Shown piece by piece: positions 8,256 through 16,326 of a DNA stretch of 64,000 nucleotides; position 1 is the first letter of the stretch, and the number at the start of each line of letters is the position of its first letter. The translations under genes and the position numbers were made by a program. Below the pieces are notes generated by a model. That model was not told where the DNA came from. It worked only from the letters and a program-made list of their open reading frames with translations, and did not search any database. Where the stretch lies: positions 496,001 to 560,000 of the forward strand of contig CAWHKC010000004.1 in the NCBI GenBank assembly GCA_963829835.1, read 5' to 3'. This DNA is from Berkiella sp963829835 (GTDB lineage: Bacteria; Pseudomonadota; Gammaproteobacteria; Berkiellales; Berkiellaceae).

Positions 8256-9734
8256 ATGCAAAGATTATACGCTACATCTTATTCACCACACGAGAGGCAA
8301 AACGGCTTTACTCTCTGCCTTATCTATACAGTCTTTTTAGTCACTTTGCTTTTCCACAGTACACTTACAGCTGGTGAACTCCCCGATCTGGGTAACTCTG
8401 CCAACGCTATCTTAAGTCCTGCCCAAGAACGTGAGATTGGGCTTGGCATAATGAAAGAACTTCGCGCAGCTCAGATTATTGGCCATGATGTTTACGTCAA
8501 TGAATATTTACAGGGTTTAGGCTATCGTCTGGTTGCAACTCAAGGACAAGCACAATCGGCTTTTCAATTTTTCGTCGTAGAAGATCAAAGCATCAATGCT
8601 TTTGCACTGCCTGGAGGATTTGTAGGCATCAATACAGGGTTAATCCTTGCCAGTGAATCAGAAAGTGAGTTGGCCGGAGTCCTTGCTCATGAAATTGGAC
8701 ACGTCCAGCAAAAGCACATTGCGCGCATGTATGAGCATATGGGACGTCTGCGGCTATCTACAATCGCGGGGATGATTGCTGCAGCCTTGCTTGCAACCCA
8801 AAACGCACAAGCAGCTTCTGGGGCAATGGCTGCAACAATGGCAGGCAGTCAGCAGGCGATGATTGATTATACCCGTGAACATGAAAAAGAAGCGGATTAT
8901 GTTGGGATCCAGGCCCTAACGAAGGCAGGATTTGATCCTATGGGGATGCCCGCTTTTTTTCATAGAATGTCACAAGAAACGCGTTATTATGGGAATCACT
9001 TGCCTGAATATTTAATGACTCACCCACTCACAGAATCAAGATTGATAGCGGCTCAATCACGAGCAAATAGTTTCCCCTACAAACAAATTCCAGATAGTTT
9101 ACAGTATCATCTTGTGCAAGCACGTGTGTTAGTAGATACCTTTTCCACACCTCAAGAAGCCTGCAGCTATTTTGCAAAAAAACTTGAAAGAGGCAATTAT
9201 CGTAGTCGAATTGGCACCCTGTATGGCTATGTTCTTTCATTACTTCAAGCCGGAAAACATCAACAAGCAATCATTTACTTGGACGAATTATTAAAAATTT
9301 CTCCAAACCAACCTTTGTTTCAATTAGCTTATGCACAAGTGGAAATGGCTTCACAACAACCTGAGCTTGCTTTAGCACGTTTAGCCAATACGCTTCAAAA
9401 TCACCCCAATAATTACCCTTTAACGTTCACTTATTGTGAATGGCTGATTAAAAATGGGGAACCTCAAAAAGCGATAAGCATTATTAAACAAATCGTTGCT
9501 AAGAAACCAAATCATCCCATACTTTGGAATTTACTTTCGAATGCTTACTCACAATCACATATCCCAGTCCAAGCGCATCTTGCGCAAGCGCAATATCTAA
9601 AGCTTCAAGGTGACTTAACAGGGGCAGCTACTCAACTCAAGTTGGCCAAAAAGATCGCAACCATTACCTCTCAAGAACAACGTCAAATTGATTCTGAGTT
9701 AAAAGAACTTCAAAGTAGAATCGATAAAACCTAA
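8256..9734 (+). CDS. bepA: Periplasmic M48 metalloprotease / chaperone BepA
   Basis: 492 residues. After an N-terminal signal region (hydrophobic core about 19-36) comes an M48 peptidase domain with the zinc motif HEIGH at 145-149 and a distal glutamate in EHEKEADYVG near 210, followed by a C-terminal TPR region (about 290-490). BepA degrades or helps fold stalled outer membrane proteins such as LptD at the BAM complex, so it is functionally linked to the nearby bamC. Length and architecture match E. coli BepA (487 residues). The start is the first ATG in frame; the ribosome binding site is weak. Confidence 0.92.
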   Translation: MQRLYATSYSPHERQNGFTLCLIYTVFLVTLLFHSTLTAGELPDLGNSANAILSPAQEREIGLGIMKELRAAQIIGHDVYVNEYLQGLGYRLVATQGQAQSAFQFFVVEDQSINAFALPGGFVGINTGLILASESESELAGVLAHEIGHVQQKHIARMYEHMGRLRLSTIAGMIAAALLATQNAQAASGAMAATMAGSQQAMIDYTREHEKEADYVGIQALTKAGFDPMGMPAFFHRMSQETRYYGNHLPEYLMTHPLTESRLIAAQSRANSFPYKQIPDSLQYHLVQARVLVDTFSTPQEACSYFAKKLERGNYRSRIGTLYGYVLSLLQAGKHQQAIIYLDELLKISPNQPLFQLAYAQVEMASQQPELALARLANTLQNHPNNYPLTFTYCEWLIKNGEPQKAISIIKQIVAKKPNHPILWNLLSNAYSQSHIPVQAHLAQAQYLKLQGDLTGAATQLKLAKKIATITSQEQRQIDSELKELQSRIDKT

Positions 9735-9775
9735 GAAGAAGTTGCTAACTCTCTTCCCCTTTCTCATCCTTCATT

Positions 9776-10008
9776 TTATACACATTTTCTGTGGATAAGT
9801 CTGTGAGGAAAACTAGGGAAACTCACCTAAGCCCTTTAATTTCATTATTCGCTGCCCCATGCACAAATCTTGCCCACTTTATTTTTTTGATAGTTAATCA
9901 ATAGGTTCCCTAACAGAAATTTTTATGAATTCTGATTTTGTAAGGTAGTTGTCAGGTTTTCTTACATGTTGGGGGGTTAACTATTTTTTCTGAGTAAGCT
10001 GTGGATAA
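9776..10008. other. Gene-free gap with DnaA-box-like sites
   Basis: The 9735-10133 gap carries no credible gene. It holds TTATACACA at 9776-9784 (fits TTATNCACA) and two perfect DnaA 9-mers in inverse orientation, TGTGGATAA at 9790-9798 and 10000-10008, with an AT-rich stretch between. Three sites could be a DnaA-titration site or a minor origin feature; nothing else (13-mers, dnaA, dnaN, gidA) supports oriC here. Confidence 0.4.
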
Positions 10009-10042
10009 CTTTTTAAGAATGGGTGGGCACACTTCATCTGAT

Positions 10043-10118
10043 GTAGGGTGGGCAAAGCATTTAGCGTGCCCACCATCTTGATTCGAAATGGTGGGCACGC
10101 AGACTTTGCCCACCCTAC
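10043..10118. repeat. Palindromic repeat (REP/MITE-like)
   Basis: Two long arms, GTAGGGTGGGCAAAG...GCGTGCCCACCAT and ATGGTGGGCACGC...CTTTGCCCACCCTAC, form an almost perfect palindrome with a short centre. A further GGGTGGGCAC fragment lies at 10021-10030. The form is that of a non-coding palindromic repeat, possibly mobilised in trans. Confidence 0.65.
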
Positions 10119-10133
10119 TTAAAATACTAATTT

Positions 10134-10691
10134 TTAGTGTTGATATTTGGGATCGGTAGTCCAACCACCACCACCAGTACCACTATCAGCTGGTGTGGCT
10201 GGTGCTCCGGCACCTGAACCGTTATCGGGTGGTGTGGCAGGTGCTGCTGCGCTACCTTGATCAGTTGATGAAGGCAAAGGTGGCGCTTCCTGTTGATTAT
10301 GTCCGGGAGGATATGGAAGACCTGAGCCTTTTGTAGGGGCTCCTGGTAAAGGTAAAGCGCTTGATGATTCTGATTTAACATCTGCTTTGCCTGTTTCTGT
10401 CTGCATGGTCAGATAAGGAATAAAGAGGGCTATTACCCCTAATACCAATAATGTAATTGGCGTTGCTAAAGGAACCAATTTGGGGCTTTGTCTATGGATT
10501 TTATATTGCGCAATCGACATCATTACAAAGGCAAGCCCAATGACATAACAACCTATTTCTACCACTTTAGTGACAATCGAAGTCGGCCCCATGAGGTTGT
10601 TGGCAACATCACCAATTGAGCCACCAGCAAATACACTCATTGGAATCAAAAGGACTAAACTGGAGGAAAGTCGCTTTGTTATGTTATTCAT
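10134..10691 (-). CDS. icmD: IcmD/DotP-like Dot/Icm type IVB secretion protein
   Basis: 185 residues from the ATG at 10691 (GGGAA six bases upstream; the longer frame begins at an unlikely TTG). A signal peptide ends near FAGGSIGDVANN, then two membrane segments flank a short loop, YKIHRQSPKLVPLATP, that closely follows the pattern of IcmD/IcmC/DotE-family proteins (basic loop, then PL-x-TPI, then a second helix). These are small inner-membrane parts of the Dot/Icm system. The C-terminal 80 residues are a proline, alanine, glycine and serine-rich tail not expected in IcmD. No icmC, icmJ or icmB is adjacent, so it may be a paralogue rather than the core subunit. Confidence 0.6.
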   Translation of the reverse strand: MNNITKRLSSSLVLLIPMSVFAGGSIGDVANNLMGPTSIVTKVVEIGCYVIGLAFVMMSIAQYKIHRQSPKLVPLATPITLLVLGVIALFIPYLTMQTETGKADVKSESSSALPLPGAPTKGSGLPYPPGHNQQEAPPLPSSTDQGSAAAPATPPDNGSGAGAPATPADSGTGGGGWTTDPKYQH

Positions 10692-10774
10692 AGCATTTCC
10701 CAATTTTTAAGCTTATATATAAATCTATTCTACAATATTTTCTTGTTTTGGAAAACAAGATGACCTATCACATA

Positions 10775-11506
10775 TTATATCTTGTCACTTTTTTCTAGCA
10801 CTTTTTCCTTAACGGCTTGTAAAATATATGGAAAGCGCTGGCCTAAAGGATCTTGCTTTAATTTTTCAAGTAAACTCCAGTTTAATTTGACCGCTTTTAC
10901 AAAATGAGCCACGGGATCAATGCCTTCTAAGCTTAAACCATACCAACCTAATAAATACTCGGGGTATCCCCAAGAAGAATCGGCATGTATTGCGCAATTA
11001 ATTTGTTCAATTGCTTTTTGCGTTTTTCCAAGCTCAAATGACCATAAACTCAATGAGACAAAACTATAAGCAACATTATAACCTTGCCAAGGTGTTGGGG
11101 CTTGCATACTTAATTTGAATAATCGTTGAATAGGCGAGCTAAATTGATTGGCAGCGCTTAACTTAAGATCTTGGGCAAGACTGATAGATAAATGCATCAA
11201 ATACCACCATTTTGTTGCATGATTTAACCAAAAATGGTTCTGCGAAAGTCCTTGCAACAACAAGTGAAGTGCTTCAATTTTCTGTCCATGACGGCGTAAT
11301 TGATCCACTTGCATTTTCAAACCATAAAAAGTACTTTGCCAAAAGGATCTTAAACCGATCAATGAAAATAAATTATTAATACCCTGCAAAAAAGAGGAGT
11401 GATTATCTGGACGTTCGGGCAACACTTCCATCAAACGCTGCTGGTATTTACAGTAATCTTCCATTAAGGGCACCAACATTAAAGGTATAATATTGGTTAT
11501 CGGCAT
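10775..11506 (-). CDS. Helical TPR-like protein of unknown function
   Basis: 243 residues, no signal peptide. The sequence is helix-rich, with TPR-like units in the second half (YNVAYSFVSLSLWSFELGKT followed by AIEQINCAIHADSSWGYPEY), suggesting a protein-binding repeat fold. No catalytic motif is seen. It lies 83 bases upstream of the icmD-like gene on the same strand, and a joint role is possible but unsupported. I do not recognise the family. Confidence 0.55.
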   Translation of the reverse strand: MPITNIIPLMLVPLMEDYCKYQQRLMEVLPERPDNHSSFLQGINNLFSLIGLRSFWQSTFYGLKMQVDQLRRHGQKIEALHLLLQGLSQNHFWLNHATKWWYLMHLSISLAQDLKLSAANQFSSPIQRLFKLSMQAPTPWQGYNVAYSFVSLSLWSFELGKTQKAIEQINCAIHADSSWGYPEYLLGWYGLSLEGIDPVAHFVKAVKLNWSLLEKLKQDPLGQRFPYILQAVKEKVLEKSDKI

Positions 11507-11523
11507 GGGGTAGGTTGGCTATA

Positions 11524-11592
11524 CCTCTACGTACCGCGACTTGTTCGCGGCATCCATGGATGCCGCGGACAAGCCGCGGCACGTAGAAGAGG
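11524..11592. repeat. Long GC-rich palindrome
   Basis: Almost perfect inverted repeat centred on CATCCATGGATG (11551-11562), with arms reading CCTCTACGT-CCGCG-CTTGT-CGCGG and the complement. It is far more GC-rich than its surroundings and sits between two same-strand genes. It could act as a terminator-like hairpin but looks like an inserted palindromic element. Confidence 0.65.
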
Positions 11593-11597
11593 AGGGA

Positions 11598-12059
11598 TCA
11601 GTTTTGCACAGTTACTTTTTGTGATTGAATCTCATCTTGTGTGGCATCACGCACATTCAAGACAGTGACTTCAAAATTTAAGGTTTGACCTGCTAAAGGA
11701 TGATTGGCATCAACCGTAATATGTTCACCTTCAATTTTAATTATTTTCATCACCAAATGGTGTTTATCATTAGGATAAACTTTCATTCCCACCTGCAAAT
11801 TTTCAACTGATGGAAATTGATTCGCAGGCAACGTGCGAATTAATTTTTCTTCAGGCATGCCATAAGCTTGTTCCGGGGGAATAGGGATTTTCACTTTATC
11901 CCCGACTGTTTTACCCTCAAGCCCTTGTTCAATCAAGGGCAAAATATGCTGATAACCATGTAAATAATGGGTTGGCTCTGCACGCTTATCGATGATATTG
12001 TTTTCTTCATCTTTTAAATGAAACGTAAAGCTAACCACTTTATCTTTAGTGATGTTCAT
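11598..12059 (-). CDS. FKBP-type peptidyl-prolyl isomerase (SlyD-like)
   Basis: 153 residues from the ATG at 12059, which has GAGGAAG just upstream; the longer frame lacks this support. The FKBP core with an IF (insert-in-flap) domain is seen: LIEQGLEGKTVGDKVKIPIP then PEQAYG, and later NHPLAGQTLNFEVTVL, both typical of SlyD/SlpA proteins. It catalyses proline isomerisation and acts as a chaperone. It lacks the histidine- and cysteine-rich metal-binding tail of E. coli SlyD. The start overlaps the end of the upstream aldolase gene by 14 bases. Confidence 0.88.
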   Translation of the reverse strand: MNITKDKVVSFTFHLKDEENNIIDKRAEPTHYLHGYQHILPLIEQGLEGKTVGDKVKIPIPPEQAYGMPEEKLIRTLPANQFPSVENLQVGMKVYPNDKHHLVMKIIKIEGEHITVDANHPLAGQTLNFEVTVLNVRDATQDEIQSQKVTVQN

Positions 12060-12735
12060 TTTCTTCCTCATGAAAAAGCATGCCAGCATACTGCTTAGCA
12101 AAGGGAGCCCATGCTTCGTTTAATGATTTAGTACTGGCGATGGTAAAGGCATTTTCACACCACTTTATCAAACAAGCTGGGGTTAAGGTTATGCTTGCTA
12201 CTCCAAGACTTGCCAATTTCTTGATCATGCAAGGATCTTGTATGCTTGCAGCCATCACTTTTGTTTTAAAGCCATAATGCTTTATCATCTCTTGCATGAA
12301 AGTTATTTCTGCAATGGGATCGATGTCTTGCTGACTCATTTGATGACAATAGGGAGCAACATATTCTGCCCCTAACTTTGCCGCTAAGCAAAATTGATCT
12401 GCGCCAAAAACGGCTGTAGCCAATGTAGGAATAGAAAGTATCTTGAGCTTGGCAAGAGCATTGATTCCCATCGGCGTCATCGGAATTTTTACGAGCACTC
12501 TTTCACTTAAAGCATATAACCGCTTTGCTTGCGTTAACATCTCATGCTCTGTCGTTGCTGTCACTTGCACAGCCACCCTGCCTGATTGCGCATCAAGAAG
12601 TGAAGCAATTTGGCCTGAGGCTGGCAGTGGTTGACTGCTTAAGATTTTAGGGTTCGTGGTAATGCCTTGTATCCATCCTCCCTCGATGATGGCAGACATC
12701 TCGTTTAGATCCGCGCTATCACACCAAATTTCCAT
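12046..12735 (-). CDS. Transaldolase / fructose-6-phosphate aldolase family protein
   Basis: 229 residues, the short form of the family (FSA/TalC about 214-220). A TIM barrel with WCDSADL at the N-terminus, GITTNPK at 24-30 and the Schiff-base lysine in VKIPMT (lysine 83). Such enzymes move three-carbon units in the pentose phosphate pathway or cleave fructose 6-phosphate; which reaction applies here cannot be told. Coupled by overlap to the FKBP gene downstream. Confidence 0.85.
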   Translation of the reverse strand: MEIWCDSADLNEMSAIIEGGWIQGITTNPKILSSQPLPASGQIASLLDAQSGRVAVQVTATTEHEMLTQAKRLYALSERVLVKIPMTPMGINALAKLKILSIPTLATAVFGADQFCLAAKLGAEYVAPYCHQMSQQDIDPIAEITFMQEMIKHYGFKTKVMAASIQDPCMIKKLASLGVASITLTPACLIKWCENAFTIASTKSLNEAWAPFAKQYAGMLFHEEENEHH

Positions 12736-12899
12736 TTTCTGTCCTTAATCTGTTTTGATTGACATAAATGTACCCAAAATACAACATTCTGTCACTTAAA
12801 ACCCCTGAAAGCTTGATTCTGCGATCAAAAACGACTATGGTGTTGTCTTAGCGTATTAGCGCGCTAGTGCAAAACTTTAAATTAATCAAGGCATCTAAC

Positions 12900-14327
12900 A
12901 TGGCTATAAGCAGTACAACAACCTATTCCCCACCTCGGGTATTAAGTGTGTTTTCTTTGGTGATGATCAACGTTATCGCCGTCGACAGCATACGTACTTT
13001 GCCTATGGCAGCGAGTTTTGGCTTTGGATTAGTGACCCTTTATGTCATAGCTGCGCTTATGTTTTTTATTCCCACTGCGCTGATCACGGCAGAGCTTGCC
13101 ACTACTTGGCCAGTGAAAGGGGGGATCTATTCCTGGGTTAAAATTGCTTTTGGTCCTAAATGGGGATTGTGTGTTGTTTATTTACAATGGATTTATAACG
13201 TAGTCTGGTATCCCACCATATTAACACTCATCGCAAGCACGATTGCTTATCTTGTCGATGAATCGTTAGTGCATAATGCCTCTTTTATGACAACCGTTGT
13301 CTTAATCACATTCTGGGGATGCACTGCCCTTAATTTTTTCGGTATGCGCATATCCAGCGCCGTGAGTACATTCGGTTCTATTTTAGGAACCTTAGGTCCT
13401 ATGATAATGATTATTTTGCTGGCAGCGATGTGGTTAAAACGGGGTAATGCGCCAGAAATTAGTTTCAGCACTACGAGTTTATTTCCAAAACTCCCCCATT
13501 TTTCAGTGATTGCAGAATTCGTCTTTTTCTCGCAGATAGTCTTTAGTTTATTAGGCCTAGAAATGTCTTCTGTTCATGCTTTAGAGGTCAATAATCCTAA
13601 AAAAGATTATCCCAAAGCATTGCTCATATCGGCGGTGATTATTTTACTCAGTTTGATTTTAGCGTCATTGGCCATTGCAGTCGTGGTACCACCTAGCAAA
13701 CTGAGTAATCTGACCGGTATCATTCAAGCTTTTAATTTATTTGCTGAAGAATTCAGTCTCACTTGGCTTGGCCCTTTAATGGCGGGCGCCATTTTAATTG
13801 GTGGAATTTGCGCCGTTGCTACCTGGATCATTGGCCCAACCAAAGGACTTTTTGCCGCTGCAGATGATGGCCTATTGCCCCCCTTTTTAGCAAAAACAAA
13901 TCGTTATGGTGTTCCCTATGCCATGCTGTTGACACAAGGTTTTATTTGCAGTTTGCTTACTTTAGTTTTTGTTTTGTTGCCAACTGTTGAGGGTGCTTAT
14001 TATTTACTCTCAGCCATGACAGCCCAATTATCTTTGCTCATGTATGCCATTTTATTTTCAGCAGCCATTCGACTTCGTTACAATCAAGCTAATGTCGTTC
14101 GCTCATTCAAAATACCTGGTAAAAACTGGGGAATGTGGTTGGTGGCAGGTGCTGGCATTATCATTTGTATCGTCGTCGTACTTTTAGGATTTATTCCACC
14201 TGCTAATAAGATAGATTTAGGTGATGTTGTGCTTTATGAATCTTACTTGATTGGCGGTATATTTTTGATATTGCTACCTATCGTTTTTATTCATACTCCC
14301 CGAAAATTTCAGGAAATTCAACAATAG
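12900..14327 (+). CDS. APC-family amino acid permease, glutamate/GABA-antiporter type
   Basis: 475 residues from the ATG at 12900, preceded by AAGG; an upstream GTG at 12867 is in frame but lacks a site. About twelve membrane helices, with the APC helix 1 pattern VFSLVMINVIAVDSIR and GGIYSWVKIAFGP in helix 3. The closest recognisable type is the GadC/YcaM-like glutamate:GABA antiporter group, which exchanges amino acids across the inner membrane. Substrate is not certain. A TAGCGCGCTA palindrome (12856-12865) lies in the leader. Confidence 0.85.
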   Translation: MAISSTTTYSPPRVLSVFSLVMINVIAVDSIRTLPMAASFGFGLVTLYVIAALMFFIPTALITAELATTWPVKGGIYSWVKIAFGPKWGLCVVYLQWIYNVVWYPTILTLIASTIAYLVDESLVHNASFMTTVVLITFWGCTALNFFGMRISSAVSTFGSILGTLGPMIMIILLAAMWLKRGNAPEISFSTTSLFPKLPHFSVIAEFVFFSQIVFSLLGLEMSSVHALEVNNPKKDYPKALLISAVIILLSLILASLAIAVVVPPSKLSNLTGIIQAFNLFAEEFSLTWLGPLMAGAILIGGICAVATWIIGPTKGLFAAADDGLLPPFLAKTNRYGVPYAMLLTQGFICSLLTLVFVLLPTVEGAYYLLSAMTAQLSLLMYAILFSAAIRLRYNQANVVRSFKIPGKNWGMWLVAGAGIIICIVVVLLGFIPPANKIDLGDVVLYESYLIGGIFLILLPIVFIHTPRKFQEIQQ

Positions 14328-14429
14328 GTGTAATTGCAACCTAAATTGCAAAGCCATTTTTCTGTATTTGGTTTTAGAGTTCAGGTATTATACCTACCCA
14401 AGTGAGTTCATGGAGGGAGAGACGAGCAA

Positions 14430-15092
14430 ATGTTAAATGTACTGTTATTTCTAGGCAGCTGTGCCTTAATCACAGGATTTGCTTGGTTTTTCACGCGCTT
14501 AGGACAAGGCGCTATCACTGCCTGGATTGCAATATTAAGTTTGTTAGCAAATTTATTTGTACTCAAGCAAATTGATCTTATGGGACTGAACGCAACAGCC
14601 AGTGATATCTTCGCGATTGGTAATCTTCTCGCCCTGAATTTATTACAAGAAAAATATGGTCGCCAAGCAACTCAAAATGCTATTTGGGCAAGCTTCAGTT
14701 GCCTTTTGTTTTTTGTGATCATGTCGCAGATTCATTTACACTACATACCCAGTGAATATGATAGTTCACAAAATGCCTACTCACTCATATTAGCCGCCTC
14801 ACCCCGAATGATGGTCGCATCGTTATTTACTTTCCTGCTTGTCGATCAATTTGACAGTCGTTTTTATCGTTATGTACGTCAACAATTACCTCAAGTCTCT
14901 ATGATTTTGGTAAGCGGCTTCACGATGTGTATCAGTCAAACGTTAGATTCCATACTCTGCAATACTCTAGGTCTCTATGGTGTAGTCGGTGCACTGATGG
15001 AAATTATTATTGTGAGTATCGCCATTAAGTTGATTGCCATCATTAGCACTATTCCCTGGGCCTTTGTCTCTCGTAGATTGTTTAGCCAATGA
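14430..15092 (+). CDS. yhhQ: Queuosine-precursor transporter of the VUT/YhhQ family
   Basis: 220 residues with six or seven membrane helices and the family segment ATASDIFAIGNLLALNLLQE, followed by a second half containing VSGFTMCISQTLDSILCNTL. YhhQ proteins import queuosine precursors (preQ0/preQ1 or queuine). The stop overlaps the start of tgt by four bases (ATGA), which strongly supports the assignment. GGAGGGAG lies upstream of the ATG. Confidence 0.9.
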   Translation: MLNVLLFLGSCALITGFAWFFTRLGQGAITAWIAILSLLANLFVLKQIDLMGLNATASDIFAIGNLLALNLLQEKYGRQATQNAIWASFSCLLFFVIMSQIHLHYIPSEYDSSQNAYSLILAASPRMMVASLFTFLLVDQFDSRFYRYVRQQLPQVSMILVSGFTMCISQTLDSILCNTLGLYGVVGALMEIIIVSIAIKLIAIISTIPWAFVSRRLFSQ

Positions 15093-16240
15093 TTTTACAA
15101 GACACAAAACAACGCACATTCGATTTTGAGATCCTGTATCAATCAAAGCGTTCAAAAGCGCGTGTCGGTAAAATACACACCCCCCATGGTGTGATTGAAA
15201 CACCCAATTTTGTCGCGGTAGGCACTAATGGCTCACTCAAAACATTGCATAATTACGATCATGCAGCGCTTAATGTACAATTAATGTTTTGTAATACTTA
15301 TCATTTAATGGTGCAACCTGGCACGCAAATTATCAAAGAAGCAGGTGGTTTACATCGTTTTATCAATCGTCAAATGCCTATCATTACAGATTCTGGTGGC
15401 TTTCAAGTCTTTAGCTTAGCCTATGGCCAAGTGGCTAAAGAGTTAAAAGGACAAGGCGGCAAAAAACATCCCTCCTCTGTCATCAAAGTCAGTGAAGAAG
15501 GCGTTATTTTCCGCTCTTATCGCGACGGCACTAAAATCTTACTTTCCCCAGAAAGTTCTGTACAAGCCCAAAAAGATTTGGGCAGCGATATCATTATCCC
15601 TTTAGATGAACTCTTACCATTTCATGTAGATGCGGCAAAGTTAAATGCCTCTTTTGCGCGTACACATCGCTGGGAATGTCGTTCTCTGTATGAACATTTA
15701 AAACAACCCCAAAACCAAGCCATGTTCGCAGTTATTCATGGTGGTACTGATTTAGATTTAAGGCGTAAAAGCTGTGATATTTTAAGTAAAGAAGCTTTTG
15801 ATGGCTTTGCCATTGGTGGCAGTTTAGGGTGCGACCACCAACAACTGATTTCAACCATTGATGGCACTACCCCTCACATTCCGCCGGAAAAACCAATACA
15901 TTTGTTAGGCATTGGTGATGTGACTTCTATCGACCACTGCATTCCTTTTGGGATTGATACTTTCGATAGTTCTTATCCTACCAAAGCAGCAAGACATGGC
16001 ATGATCTTAACAAGAAATGGCCCCTTAAAATTAATACGCCAAGCTCATGCCCGTGAATTTATGCCCATTGAAGACGATTGCCCTTGTCATACCTGTACGC
16101 ATTACACACGCGCCTATTTGCATCACTTATTTAAAGCCAATGAACCCTCAGCGGCTAGTCTTGCCACTTACCATAATGTGAGCTTTATGATGCGCAAAAT
16201 GGAAACAATTCGAACGCAGATTCTTTGCGGATTGATTTGA
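15089..16240 (+). CDS. tgt: tRNA-guanine transglycosylase, chlamydia/eukaryote-like substrate pocket
   Basis: 383 residues. Exchanges guanine 34 of tRNAs with GUN anticodons for a queuosine base. Visible: DSGGFQ (acid aspartate 101), the catalytic aspartate in TFDSSYPTK (residue 293) and the zinc site C331, C333, C336, H362. Two pocket positions differ from standard preQ1-using bacterial enzymes: the DEC motif reads D173-E174-L175, and the GGLAVG loop reads G243-G-S-L-G247. In Zymomonas numbering these are C158 and V233; the V233-to-Gly change is the one seen in queuine-using eukaryotic enzymes. An insert of about 18 residues (109-130) and the text IIIPLDELLPFH recall Chlamydia TGT. Overlaps the transporter gene. 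Confidence 0.93.
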   Translation: MILQDTKQRTFDFEILYQSKRSKARVGKIHTPHGVIETPNFVAVGTNGSLKTLHNYDHAALNVQLMFCNTYHLMVQPGTQIIKEAGGLHRFINRQMPIITDSGGFQVFSLAYGQVAKELKGQGGKKHPSSVIKVSEEGVIFRSYRDGTKILLSPESSVQAQKDLGSDIIIPLDELLPFHVDAAKLNASFARTHRWECRSLYEHLKQPQNQAMFAVIHGGTDLDLRRKSCDILSKEAFDGFAIGGSLGCDHQQLISTIDGTTPHIPPEKPIHLLGIGDVTSIDHCIPFGIDTFDSSYPTKAARHGMILTRNGPLKLIRQAHAREFMPIEDDCPCHTCTHYTRAYLHHLFKANEPSAASLATYHNVSFMMRKMETIRTQILCGLI

Positions 16241-16326
16241 AACCTCTCAGTCTCAATATTTTCGTGTATATCATCTCATTTGTATAAAATCTTGACCAAA
16301 CTAAAGTGATGGCTTAGAATAGTCAT

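Noticed and set aside
9776..10008. Chromosomal origin
   Set aside because: Three DnaA-like boxes without 13-mers or origin-linked genes are not enough; kept only as an observation.
9952..10381. Small reading frames across the palindromic repeat and the icmD-like gene
   Set aside because: One runs through the repeat and the other lies in a second frame of the icmD-like gene; neither has a start site or protein-like composition.
12867..12899. Longer N-terminus of the amino acid antiporter from GTG
   Set aside because: No ribosome binding site, and the ATG at 12900 has AAGG upstream.
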